Origin: Chitinivibrionales bacterium
GTDB lineage: Bacteria; Fibrobacterota; Chitinivibrionia; Chitinivibrionales; JANQEN01
Length of the DNA stretch: 64,000 nucleotides
NCBI GenBank assembly: GCA_028278335.1
Contig: JANQEN010000203.1
Coordinates: forward strand, 1 to 64,000
Direction of reading: 5' to 3'
The notes beneath the pieces are model-generated. The model was not told the origin of the DNA. It made no database searches and saw only the letters and a list, made by a program, of their open reading frames with translations. Both the position numbers and the translations under genes were made by a program. Below, in pieces: positions 53,393-61,573 of the stretch (position 1 is its first letter; each line of letters starts with the position of its first letter).

Positions 53393-53847
53393 CCGTGCAT
53401 CATTTTAATTGCATGGGGCAGTATGGTTGTAAGCAGTTTTGTACAAAACTGCGCGCCCTTTACTGAACCCGGTAAATTAACAATAAGGGTTTTATCTATA
53501 ATACCAGCTACAGCTCTTGACAGTACAGCGTTTTTCGTCTGAGTACAGGACTCTTTTCTTAAAAGCTCCGGGATACCGGGGATCATCTTTTCGCAAAACT
53601 CTTCTGTGACATCCGGTGTGTTGTCACGGGGGCCAATCCCAGTTCCTCCGGTAGTGAGAATAACATCATTATCCAGGTGATCTTGAAATGCCTTTTTAAT
53701 TGCCTCGCTATCATCGGAGACAACTTTTTTAACAATGACAACTTCAGGAATGCTATAGGTAAGGGCCCGTTCAACAGCTGGTCCAGATTGGTCTTCATAT
53801 TCACCTTTAGAGGCGCGGTCAGATATGGTAAGTACCAGTACTTTCAT
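53380..53847 (-). CDS. mog: Molybdopterin adenylyltransferase-type protein (MogA/MoaB fold)
   Basis: The ATG at 53847 lies behind GGAGAG, giving 155 residues. The MogA/MoaB fold is seen in VLTISDRASKGEYEDQSGPAV, ILTTGGTGIGPRDNTP and VNLPGSVKGAQFCT. The enzyme adenylates molybdopterin before metal insertion by MoeA. The protein lies at the end of the tungsten/molybdenum cluster. Its start overlaps the MOSC gene by 29 bases. Confidence 0.88.
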   Translation of the reverse strand: MKVLVLTISDRASKGEYEDQSGPAVERALTYSIPEVVIVKKVVSDDSEAIKKAFQDHLDNDVILTTGGTGIGPRDNTPDVTEEFCEKMIPGIPELLRKESCTQTKNAVLSRAVAGIIDKTLIVNLPGSVKGAQFCTKLLTTILPHAIKMMHGEGH

Positions 53848-54256
53848 GAGAAATCTCTCCACCGGAAATAACTTTTGTAAATATACCTCGTCGTGGCATG
53901 ATGCAGTCGCCAGTTTGTTCAAGGATTGAACAGCCTTTGTGGCAGGTCTTCCCAATTTGAGTCACCTCTAAAACCACCTCTCCAATGGTAAGCTTGCTGC
54001 CAAGAGGGAGTGCTGGCAGATCAATCCCTTGAGTTGTTATATTTTCTGCAAAATCACCAGGTTTTATAGTTCGCAATTTTTGCTGCATGATCCTAATATC
54101 TTCTAATGCAAGAAGCGAAACCTGGCGATGTCCAGGTCCTGCATGAGCATCATTTTCAATACCAAAATCTGATTTGACAGTAATAGCGTTTACAGGCTTT
54201 TTTGGCTCACCAGTCTTTTTTGATATATTTAAGGATACTATGGAAAAAGAGCTCAT
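53819..54256 (-). CDS. MOSC-domain protein
   Basis: The 145-residue protein has a lone MOSC (Moco sulfurase C-terminal) domain: SLNISKKTGEPKKPV, GIENDAHAGPGHRQVSLLAL, PGDFAENITTQGIDLPAL and CHKGCSILEQTGDCIMPRRG. A conserved Cys near CMPRRG (here DCIMPRRG) may carry sulfur. Single-domain MOSC proteins such as YiiM-like ones act with Moco enzymes. It overlaps both moaC and mog, so it is co-translated with them. Confidence 0.9.
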   Translation of the reverse strand: MSSFSIVSLNISKKTGEPKKPVNAITVKSDFGIENDAHAGPGHRQVSLLALEDIRIMQQKLRTIKPGDFAENITTQGIDLPALPLGSKLTIGEVVLEVTQIGKTCHKGCSILEQTGDCIMPRRGIFTKVISGGEISHESTGTYHI

Positions 54257-54705
54257 GCAAGGGACTCCTTTTTTTTACTCTTAAGCAATATAGCGTCTAT
54301 AGTCATTGCTTTGTCCACAGCTTTACACATGTCATAGATAGTAAGAGCTGCAACAGAGACCGCAGTGAGCGCTTCCATTTCCACACCGGTTTTTGCTGTG
54401 GTAATAACTGTAGCGTCAATGATAATCTTCTTTTCCTGGAATGTAAAGTCTACCTGAACCTGGTCAATTGGTAAGGGGTGACAGAGTGGAATAAGGTCAC
54501 CGGTTTTTTTAGCTGCCATAATTGCTGCAACACGAGCACAGGCAAGGGGGTCACCTTTTTTTATCAATCCCTTTTGTATACAGCAAAGGGTTTCCTTTGC
54601 AAGAGTGATCGATCCGGTAGCACAGGCAGTTCTTTTGACCACTGGTTTGCCTGAAACATCGACCATGTGGATTGCACCAGAAGAATCAATATGAGAAAGT
54701 TCCAT
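54253..54705 (-). CDS. moaC: Cyclic pyranopterin monophosphate synthase MoaC
   Basis: The 150-residue enzyme converts the MoaA product to cPMP. Conserved features are HMVDVSGKPVVKRTACATGS near the N-terminus, IPLCHPLPIDQVQVDF and VGVEMEALTAVSVAALTIYD-like sequence (TGVEMEALTAVSVAAL). It overlaps the MOSC gene and follows moaA by six bases. Confidence 0.94.
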   Translation of the reverse strand: MELSHIDSSGAIHMVDVSGKPVVKRTACATGSITLAKETLCCIQKGLIKKGDPLACARVAAIMAAKKTGDLIPLCHPLPIDQVQVDFTFQEKKIIIDATVITTAKTGVEMEALTAVSVAALTIYDMCKAVDKAMTIDAILLKSKKKESLA

Positions 54706-54711
54706 GAAAAA

Positions 54712-55527
54712 TTAACCTCCTATTTGGCACATAAAGCGGTTAGCACATCCCGTTCCATACTGAGATTTTATAGCTATGGCCTTTACAATGCTTTGCTCAA
54801 TAGCATTAAGGTCTACCTTTATTTCTCTATTTGAAAAGAGGCATGGCTTTAAATAGCCATCAGCAGTTAAGCGAAGTCGATTACACAACTCACAGGGAAG
54901 TGGTCGATCAAAAACATGCTCTGAGGATGTATTGTCTTTTTTTTGATACAGCGCAAAGTGCTTAATGGTTTGGAGCGTTAATCCCTCTGCTTGACAAAAG
55001 CGCTCCATCTCTCGAACGTCATTTTTTGTAGTCTCTTCAAAGATTATCATATTAATTTTTATAGGAAACAACTCTGCTTTTTTCGCTGCTTTAATTCCCA
55101 AGAAGACATCATTAAGTGAGCCACCTCGAGTAAGTTTGGAAAAGAGCAAAGGGTCTAAAGTATCTAAGGATATATTAACGCGGGTTAAACCATTCTCTTT
55201 AAGGTTAAGGGCTTTTTGTGGAGTTAGATAAACCCCATTGGTGGTCATGGTAATCTCATCATAACGTTTTGTCAAGTGAATCATTTTAACTAGAGATTCA
55301 ATATCCTTTTTTACCAAAGGCTCGCCACCGGTTAACCTGATTTTTTTAAATCCTAACTTTCCTGCGACACCGGCAATAAGTGCGATTGATTCATAGCGAA
55401 GCATGTCGTCATGAGATTTATGGGTAATTCCCTCAGCTGGCATGCAATAGGTGCATCGGTAGTTACATTTATCGGTAACTGAGACGCGTAAGTAGTCAAG
55501 GGTTCTTCCAAAGGGATCTTTGAGCAT
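54712..55527 (-). CDS. moaA: GTP 3',8-cyclase MoaA (compact form)
   Basis: This 271-residue radical SAM enzyme is shorter than the usual 320-340 residues. The first cluster CNYRCTYC and the second CELCNRLRLTADGYLKPC are both present, as is the GG tail (CQIGG). The missing stretch lies between the SAM barrel end (LTLQTIKHF) and the second cluster, where the usual RFIE-x-MP region is reduced. The reaction (GTP to 3',8-cH2GTP) is assumed. It lies between moeA and moaC in the same run. Confidence 0.87.
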   Translation of the reverse strand: MLKDPFGRTLDYLRVSVTDKCNYRCTYCMPAEGITHKSHDDMLRYESIALIAGVAGKLGFKKIRLTGGEPLVKKDIESLVKMIHLTKRYDEITMTTNGVYLTPQKALNLKENGLTRVNISLDTLDPLLFSKLTRGGSLNDVFLGIKAAKKAELFPIKINMIIFEETTKNDVREMERFCQAEGLTLQTIKHFALYQKKDNTSSEHVFDRPLPCELCNRLRLTADGYLKPCLFSNREIKVDLNAIEQSIVKAIAIKSQYGTGCANRFMCQIGG

Positions 55528-55547
55528 TTGAATCAGGTCGCTTTATT

Positions 55548-56747
55548 TTAGTCTTTCTTTGTATGTATTGAATTATTGGTTAGGGTAATCTCTATTTCTT
55601 CCCCTTTTTTAAATCCTTCTATGCCAATAGGAATACGGATGAACCCATTGGACATTGTCAGTGCATGAATATGCGCTGAGCCATGATAGTTGATCCGTGA
55701 TATTTCACCTGAAGAATTTATGTTGATTGGGATGTGGGCAAGGCGGTTAACACCTTTTCTGGTAATGTCCTCTGCAAGAATCCCTTTAATTTTCGTAGTG
55801 TTTATTGTTCCACCCATAAGCTTTATGCAGAAGGGTTTGACAAAAAGCTCAAAAATCATATAGGTTGAAACAGGATTTCCCGGTAACCCAAAAACATACT
55901 TTTCCTTGTCTGTTCCAAAGACGGTCGGTTTTCCTGGTTTGATTGCAACTTTTTCGAAAAGGAGTTTGAATCCACAATCCTTCAGAGCCTTTGGCACGTG
56001 GTCAAAATCTCCCATGGATACACCTCCGGAGAGCATAAATATATCAACATGAGGTTTCTCTTTTGTAATTATAGTTTTAATTGCCTCCTCTGTATCTTTG
56101 ACAATACCAAGGTCTCGTGGTACACAACCTGCATCAATGGCCTGTCCAAAGAGCTGTGCACTGTTACTGTTGCGTATTTGTGAAGCATTGGGTTTTTGGT
56201 GTGGTTCAACCAGCTCATCTCCTGTTGCGATAATACCAATCACTGGCCGCTTTATCACAGGAACTGGATCACAACCAACAGAGGCAAGCACTGCCATATG
56301 AGTTGGTGTGATGGCAACACCCTGAGAAAGCACTTTGTCACCTTGAGAAATATCTTCGGCCTTGTAACAAATATTACTCTTGTTGTTATGATTGGTGATA
56401 TAAATTTTATTATCCTCTCTTTTTGTATACTCTACCATAACAACGCAGTCTGCGCCCTTAGGTACAACACTACCAGTCATAATTTTTGAGCACTCCCCAT
56501 GACGAATCTCTTTTTGAGGAGCCACTCCTGCAGGAATAGTTTCGACGATGGTTAGTGGTTCCTTGATATCTTCAAGACGACAGGCATACCCATCCATCGC
56601 TGATTTATCAAAGGGAGGCATGTCAATATCAGAAAGGATATCTTCGGCAAGGTACCGCCCATTGCTAGCTGCAAGTGGTACCATTTCTGCGTCCAGGAGT
56701 TTTGCTGAGTTCAGAGTAATCTGTAATGATTCTTCAAAGGATATCAT
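55548..56747 (-). CDS. moeA: Molybdopterin molybdenumtransferase MoeA
   Basis: The 399-residue enzyme inserts metal (Mo or W) into adenylylated molybdopterin. Features seen are DMPPFDKSAMDGYA, GSVVPKGADCVVMVEYT, IIATGDELVEPHQKP and KPGKPTVFGTDKEKYVFGLPGNPVS (shown shortened), the conserved central MoCF_biosynth signature. In an archaeal- or tungsten-type system the metal could be tungstate. It is part of the minus-strand cofactor run. Confidence 0.93.
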   Translation of the reverse strand: MISFEESLQITLNSAKLLDAEMVPLAASNGRYLAEDILSDIDMPPFDKSAMDGYACRLEDIKEPLTIVETIPAGVAPQKEIRHGECSKIMTGSVVPKGADCVVMVEYTKREDNKIYITNHNNKSNICYKAEDISQGDKVLSQGVAITPTHMAVLASVGCDPVPVIKRPVIGIIATGDELVEPHQKPNASQIRNSNSAQLFGQAIDAGCVPRDLGIVKDTEEAIKTIITKEKPHVDIFMLSGGVSMGDFDHVPKALKDCGFKLLFEKVAIKPGKPTVFGTDKEKYVFGLPGNPVSTYMIFELFVKPFCIKLMGGTINTTKIKGILAEDITRKGVNRLAHIPININSSGEISRINYHGSAHIHALTMSNGFIRIPIGIEGFKKGEEIEITLTNNSIHTKKD

Positions 56748-56757
56748 AGGAGCTTTC

Positions 56758-57561
56758 TTATTGGTTTAAACAAATGCGATCTTCATGAGAATAAATGATA
56801 TAGTTGCCACTTCGGGCAAATCCAATGACTGTAATCCCCATGTCCCGTGCTCGGAGAATTGTTTGATGAGTGGGAGCTCCCCGTGAAATGTTTATGGGGA
56901 TAGAGCAGGTTCGCGCTTTATGAAGGATCTCTGATGAGGTTCGACCGGAGCTAATCAAGATTGTTTGCGTGAAGTCAACTTTTTCAGAGAGTGCTTTTCC
57001 AATGACCTTGTCAACAGCATTATGTCTTCCCACATCATCGAACATAATTTTGGGTGTTCTTCCTTGTATACTCAGGGCGGCAGTATGAACGCTCCCGGTC
57101 TCTTTATAAAGGGTAGAGCACTTTTGTAGCCATTGTGTAAAAGCTATGATATCTGAGCTTTTGACTTTCAAATCATTTGTAACAGGATGGCGATAGGCGA
57201 CCTCATGTATCGAGTTATACATAATACCTCGCCCACACCCACTGGTGTAGAGTCTCTTGCCTAAGCGTTGAGGATCGGGAGTTTTTTCCATGGTAATATG
57301 GGCGATCCATTTCTTTTTGTCAACTATACATTCTATAATATCTGCGGGGCTTTTAGCTATACCCGAGGTGAAAAGAAATCCTAAGGAGAGTTCCTCTAAG
57401 GCTATGGGTGAACAGAGGAGGGTTGCTACTTCACAGTCATTGACAAGAATCGTAAAGGGTATTTCTGTGGCAATGCACGATTGTGTTCGCTCTAAATGGC
57501 TCTTTTTAACCTTTAAAACTTCCATGGATTGGGAAGGTTCAAAACTAGTTGTTGCTTTCAT
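56758..57561 (-). CDS. fdhD: Formate dehydrogenase sulfurtransferase FdhD
   Basis: I take the ATG at 57561, giving 267 residues; a TTG at 57567 is an alternative and neither has a clear Shine-Dalgarno. Family motifs are ETPFTILVNDCEV-like (here EIPFTILVNDCEV), SLGFLFTSGI, YTSGCGRGIMY and FDDVGRHNAVDKVIGKAL. FdhD transfers sulfur to the Mo/W-bisMGD cofactor of formate dehydrogenase. No fdh gene is in this window, so its client lies elsewhere. Confidence 0.92.
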   Translation of the reverse strand: MKATTSFEPSQSMEVLKVKKSHLERTQSCIATEIPFTILVNDCEVATLLCSPIALEELSLGFLFTSGIAKSPADIIECIVDKKKWIAHITMEKTPDPQRLGKRLYTSGCGRGIMYNSIHEVAYRHPVTNDLKVKSSDIIAFTQWLQKCSTLYKETGSVHTAALSIQGRTPKIMFDDVGRHNAVDKVIGKALSEKVDFTQTILISSGRTSSEILHKARTCSIPINISRGAPTHQTILRARDMGITVIGFARSGNYIIYSHEDRICLNQ

Positions 57562-57579
57562 ATTCAAAACAGAACAGAT

Positions 57580-58011
57580 TTAGTCAGCTGCTTCCTTTGC
57601 CCCAGCTAAAAATATAATTTTACTTATAATTTCTTTTGAAACAGCAAGTTTTGCCATTAATCTTTCCACAGTTTCATTATCGATAAATTCATGTCGCTTA
57701 ATGTCAGCCTTCTCTTCTGCCATAACAGCTGAGGGCTTTGGATCTTTCCAGGGAAGATAAATCACACAGTGGGGTGTTATCTCTTCTAAAATCCTATTAC
57801 TCTCAATAATGAGATAGTCTTTTTCCCTATGCTCTTCGGCAAGCTTTGTAAAGGGTGTTCCAATTTTATAGTAGGAGTTATCCTTTTCCGGGTTTCGCTG
57901 GCCATGGCCGAGTTTTATATGCACCGAGTTAGGAAGGAGTTTACAAAGCTCTCTGGCCAACGTGGTTTTTCCAATGTGTGCATGAGCACCAGCAATCACA
58001 ATCGTCTTCAT
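57580..58011 (-). CDS. mobB: MobB-like molybdopterin-guanine dinucleotide protein
   Basis: The 143-residue P-loop protein opens MKTIVIAGAHAHIGKTTLAR, a Walker A typical of MobB. It lacks the extra domains of long MobB forms. MobB assists guanylation of molybdopterin with MobA; mobA is not in the window. A late SKIIFLAGAKEAAD tail is unremarkable. It follows the 62-residue protein gene by twelve bases. Confidence 0.8.
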   Translation of the reverse strand: MKTIVIAGAHAHIGKTTLARELCKLLPNSVHIKLGHGQRNPEKDNSYYKIGTPFTKLAEEHREKDYLIIESNRILEEITPHCVIYLPWKDPKPSAVMAEEKADIKRHEFIDNETVERLMAKLAVSKEIISKIIFLAGAKEAAD

Positions 58012-58023
58012 TAATTCTCTTTT

Positions 58024-58212
58024 CTATTTAAAACAGCCTAATTGGCATGATGAAATTTTAATATTATTGGCATTACAAAATTCAGCAATTTCTTTTAATG
58101 TAATTGCATTATTTGCTACTAAGGTAAAGGCCTTTGCGCAGGGGAGTTTGCGTTTTCCTTCCTTTTCGATAATTGCGTCATTTATCAGTTGCTTAATATT
58201 TTCATTATCCAT
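58024..58212 (-). CDS. Small conserved-looking cysteine protein
   Basis: The 62-residue protein contains KLPCAKAFTLVANNAITLKE and ends KISSCQLGCFK. A helix-turn-helix-like middle and a C-x3-C pair at the end with an early Cys suggest metal or iron-sulfur binding. It lies between mobB and the ModE-like gene, in the middle of the W/Mo run, so a role in metal cofactor handling or regulation is likely by context. I cannot name the family. Confidence 0.65.
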   Translation of the reverse strand: MDNENIKQLINDAIIEKEGKRKLPCAKAFTLVANNAITLKEIAEFCNANNIKISSCQLGCFK

Positions 58213-58264
58213 AATAAACCTTCCATTGATGCGTCTGATTAAGGTGACATGAATTATAATGTCC

Positions 58265-58609
58265 CTATTCTATTGTTGATTGTAATATGTTTTTATATGC
58301 CACGTCCATCACCTTGTTTATTTCCAATGTATATTGTTCCCATTGGACAAGGAGTCTTTTCCCAAATTCGGTCAATTCTGTAGCACCACGCTGTTTGCCA
58401 CCTCGCTGAGTAATAACGAGTTTTCGTTTAAATCCCTCTTCTGCTCGTTGAATGTCTCCCCAAGCTTTACGGTATCCTCGGCCTAATTCCTTTGCTGCCG
58501 CTTGGAGTGATCCATGCAGCTCAATAGCTTTAAGGAGTCGCCACTTACCATGACCAAAGAGTCCATTAATTACGTCTGATGAAATATATAATTTTGCATA
58601 GGGTTTCAT
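58265..58609 (-). CDS. ModE-like molybdate-responsive regulator (HTH only)
   Basis: The 114-residue protein has the LysR/ModE-type winged helix: GHGKWRLLKAIELHGSLQAA, AAKELGRGYRKAWGDIQRAE and RGGKQRGATELTEFGKRLL. It lacks the C-terminal TOBE ligand-binding pair of classical ModE, so metal sensing may be indirect or through the WtpC TOBE domain. It lies within the wtp-moa run and probably regulates it, perhaps through the inverted repeat at 61532-61553. Confidence 0.85.
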   Translation of the reverse strand: MKPYAKLYISSDVINGLFGHGKWRLLKAIELHGSLQAAAKELGRGYRKAWGDIQRAEEGFKRKLVITQRGGKQRGATELTEFGKRLLVQWEQYTLEINKVMDVAYKNILQSTIE

Positions 58610-58636
58610 GATGGTTAGTTTCCTTAATAGAAAAAA

Positions 58637-59698
58637 TCAGGCGGGTAGAAATCTTATTGCACTCGCCTTAATTTGTAGGTACACCTCTTTACCAATTGAA
58701 AGGTCTAAGCTAACAACCGATTCATTGGTAATGTGAGCAACCACTTCCTCACCAATATCAATTGAAAGCTCAACACCCAAGCGAACACTACATAGATCGA
58801 TAATAGTACCTTTGTAAGTATTTCTTGCACTTGAAGAGGGGGGATGAGTTGAGACAATAATATCTTCGCTTCTGATAATAATGTTGCCACTCTTTGCTGT
58901 GGTGTCTGTCAATACATGAAAAGCAAGACTCCCTGTACTAAAATCAATACTGAGATCCGGTTTAGTATAGAATTTAACAACATCACCTTTAAAAAAATTC
59001 TTAATACCCACAAAATGGGCGATAAATTCAGTTTTTGGGTGTTTAAAAATATTGTGCGGTGTGTCAACTTGAACAATAGAACCATGTTCCATAATTCCTA
59101 TTCGATTTGCCAAAGAAAGTGCCTCTTCGTAATCGTGGGTAACATGAATTATAGTAATCCCTTTTCGGTTCAGAGTGCGTAGAAGTGCGCGCATATCAAT
59201 GCGTGAGCCGGTATCCAAAGAGGATATGGGCTCATCCAAAAGAAGACATGTTGGTTCGATCGCAAGGGCTCGGGCTAAGGCAACACGCTGTGCTTCACCC
59301 CCCGATAGAGTCGAAGGCTTTCTAGTTTGCAAATGGGAGATAGCTATCTGATTACAGAGTAAGTCAACTTTGTTACCAATATCTCTTTTTGAAAATCCAC
59401 GATACTTTAAACCATAGCTAATATTATCACGGACAGACAGATGAGGAAAGAGTGCTTGGTCTTGGTACACTAAGGCTAATTTTCTATGCTGCATTTTATA
59501 ATTTGTTATATCTACTCCATTGAGCGTGATGGTGCCAGAATCGGGAAATAAAATACCGCTTAGGGTTTCTAAAAGAATTGTTTTACCGACACCAGAGGCG
59601 CCAAGCAGTACGAAATAGTCGCCCTGCGAAACCTCAAAAGAGACATTTCGCATAGAAAAATCACCCAAGCTTTTTGAAAGATTGTTTACCTTAAGCAT
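58637..59698 (-). CDS. wtpC: Tungstate/molybdate ABC transporter ATPase WtpC
   Basis: The 353-residue ATPase has Walker A GASGVGKTILLET, Q-loop ALVYQDQALFPHLS, signature LSGGEAQRVALARALA, Walker B CLLLDEPISSLD and switch IIHVTHDYEEAL. A C-terminal TOBE-like domain (about residues 285-350) may bind oxyanion. It overlaps wtpB by eight bases. The assignment to Wtp rather than Mod rests on the WtpA-type binding protein. Confidence 0.9.
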   Translation of the reverse strand: MLKVNNLSKSLGDFSMRNVSFEVSQGDYFVLLGASGVGKTILLETLSGILFPDSGTITLNGVDITNYKMQHRKLALVYQDQALFPHLSVRDNISYGLKYRGFSKRDIGNKVDLLCNQIAISHLQTRKPSTLSGGEAQRVALARALAIEPTCLLLDEPISSLDTGSRIDMRALLRTLNRKGITIIHVTHDYEEALSLANRIGIMEHGSIVQVDTPHNIFKHPKTEFIAHFVGIKNFFKGDVVKFYTKPDLSIDFSTGSLAFHVLTDTTAKSGNIIIRSEDIIVSTHPPSSSARNTYKGTIIDLCSVRLGVELSIDIGEEVVAHITNESVVSLDLSIGKEVYLQIKASAIRFLPA

Positions 59699-60482
59699 GT
59701 GGTTTTCTCGCAGAGATCATTCGAAGAGTTATAAAGAAAAGGAGGCAAATCGTGATAAAAAGAACTGAGACCGGTCTTGCATATTTGAGACCAAAGGCAC
59801 CGAATCGTTCAAATATAAGAATGGGTGTTATCATTGGATGGTAAGTAATAATTAAAACTGCACCGAACTCACTCATACCCCGAGACCACATCAGAATAAA
59901 TCCAGACACTATTGAGCGCCAGGCCAAGGGTATGGCAATGGTGAAGAATACCCGAATGGGTGATGCGCCAAGGTTAAGGGCGGCCTTTTCCAATCGCTCA
60001 GGGACTGCTGCAAACCCATCTCGAGCAGCATTTATCAAAAAAGGGATACTCACAAAAGCCATGCCTATGATGATGCCAGGAATACCGCCAACAAACTGAA
60101 TTCCCAAGCTGGAACCGATCTTTCCTAAAAGTGAATCCCGAGAGATCAATCCTAACAAAGCTATACCTGCAGCAGAATGGGGTATAACAATAGGAAGGTC
60201 GATGATTCCGTTTACTAATTGTTTAAAAGGGAACTCTTTGCGAGCTAAAAGGTAGGCAAAGGGAATAGCACCGAGAGCAAATATGATCGTTGCTGTCATG
60301 GATGCAAAAAGGGTGATCCAGATACTTGCTTGCACCTCTTTTTCTTTTGCTGTTTGAAATAGTTGTTCTGCTGTACAGGAGAGGAACATGTTAGCCAATG
60401 GAGCAACAATAAAAAGAAGAATCAATCCACTAAGAAAGGCGAAAACAAGGTGAACCGGTTCCAGTTTTTTTGCTTTAATCAT
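59691..60482 (-). CDS. wtpB: Tungstate/molybdate ABC transporter permease WtpB
   Basis: The 263-residue inner-membrane permease has about six helices and the coupling loop RLEKAALNLGASPIRVFFTI (EAA-type). FILMWSRGMSEFGAVLII is the conserved permease signature. It is encoded between wtpA and wtpC with a four-base gap and an eight-base overlap, so the three are one transporter operon. Confidence 0.92.
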   Translation of the reverse strand: MIKAKKLEPVHLVFAFLSGLILLFIVAPLANMFLSCTAEQLFQTAKEKEVQASIWITLFASMTATIIFALGAIPFAYLLARKEFPFKQLVNGIIDLPIVIPHSAAGIALLGLISRDSLLGKIGSSLGIQFVGGIPGIIIGMAFVSIPFLINAARDGFAAVPERLEKAALNLGASPIRVFFTIAIPLAWRSIVSGFILMWSRGMSEFGAVLIITYHPMITPILIFERFGAFGLKYARPVSVLFITICLLFFITLRMISARKPHA

Positions 60483-60485
60483 GGG

Positions 60486-61472
60486 TTAGCTTTTAGATTT
60501 TTGTGCAATGGCAAATTGCTGTAAAACCTGTGGTATCTTGTCAAATGTATTCGAGACAGAGGGGACCATAGAGGGTTGACCATTTTTCTCCATGATGATC
60601 ATACCTTTCTCCTTCTCAAGAACAAAGGCAACAAATTTAATTGCCAGCTCCCTCTGTGGTGCATTTTTTGGAATTGTGATGCCATAGACCATTGGTGCAC
60701 CCTTTTTTGTTATTGCTGTGCCCGGTTTTTTACCGCTTATATCAATTGTTGCGGTGCTATAAAAATCTGAGTGCTCAGGCATTTTAAGATTTATTTCATC
60801 AGGTAATATTAAAAATTTTAATCCATGTTGTTGGGCAACTGATCGATAAAGAAAAATATAATCAATAGTATTTGATTCCAATAAGGCTAAAAGATCTGTC
60901 TCTTTGGGGCGTATGTACCTAGCATCTTTTTTTAATAGACGCTTGCCTAATCCTTCCTTTCTATAATGCTTTTCTGCAAGTTTCATAGTGATTACTGCGC
61001 GATAACCACAGGGATCTGCATTAGGGTCGGAGCGTCCAAAGGCAACCTCTTTATCCTGAAGAATCTTATACCAATTATCAGCTGTGATTTGGTCACTCAT
61101 TTTTGAGGATTTATGATAGACCAAGGTCATTTCATTGCTGGCGAACTTTATGTTCCAATCAGCATGTTCGGGAATTAAAAGATTATCTATTACAGAATAA
61201 TCTGCTGAAGCCATGATGTCGCAGGGCTTTTTTAGGTCTGAGATTTTTCGTGCACAGGTTCTACTTCCAGCAGACTCTAAGAGAACGTTTGCAGAGGGAT
61301 GAGTTTTCATGAAGTTTTTAGCAATCTCCTTAAAAGGCACGGAGAGGCTTCCCGCATGAAAAATGATAAGATCTGTTTTAGATTGGGGCGCCTTTTTTTG
61401 GGTGCACGCACTAAAGATCAAGGCTAGCAGGAATGCAGTTCCCAGGAGTGTTGAAGCTTTTTGGATAGACAT
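60486..61472 (-). CDS. wtpA: Tungstate-binding lipoprotein WtpA
   Basis: The 328-residue solute-binding protein has a signal peptide with lipobox IFSAC near residue 22. The WtpA-type core is seen in IIFHAGSLSVPFKEIAKNFM, LLESAGSRTCARKISDL, CDIMASADYSVIDNLLIP and GRSDPNADPCGYRAVI. WtpA binds tungstate and molybdate with high affinity, and the AGSR, ASADY and DPNADPCGYR pieces are characteristic of it rather than of classical ModA. It heads the minus-strand run and its promoter faces the tadA promoter. Confidence 0.9.
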   Translation of the reverse strand: MSIQKASTLLGTAFLLALIFSACTQKKAPQSKTDLIIFHAGSLSVPFKEIAKNFMKTHPSANVLLESAGSRTCARKISDLKKPCDIMASADYSVIDNLLIPEHADWNIKFASNEMTLVYHKSSKMSDQITADNWYKILQDKEVAFGRSDPNADPCGYRAVITMKLAEKHYRKEGLGKRLLKKDARYIRPKETDLLALLESNTIDYIFLYRSVAQQHGLKFLILPDEINLKMPEHSDFYSTATIDISGKKPGTAITKKGAPMVYGITIPKNAPQRELAIKFVAFVLEKEKGMIIMEKNGQPSMVPSVSNTFDKIPQVLQQFAIAQKSKS

Positions 61473-61531
61473 GGCAGAGTCCTTTATATTAATTGGTTGA
61501 TTTATACGAAACCATTTGAAAATAATTTATT

Positions 61532-61553
61532 GATATGTTTGAGTAAACATGTC
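61532..61553. promoter_or_regulatory. Inverted repeat, candidate operator
   Basis: GATATGTTTGAGTAAACATGTC is read as GA-T-ATGTTT-GAGT-AAACAT-G-TC: six-base arms plus two outer pairs. It lies in the divergent wtpA/tadA gap, about 60 bases upstream of the wtpA start, where a ModE-like regulator could bind. It does not match the E. coli ModE box, so the assignment is context only. Confidence 0.35.
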
Positions 61554-61573
61554 GGAAAGAGAAATCAAATAAA

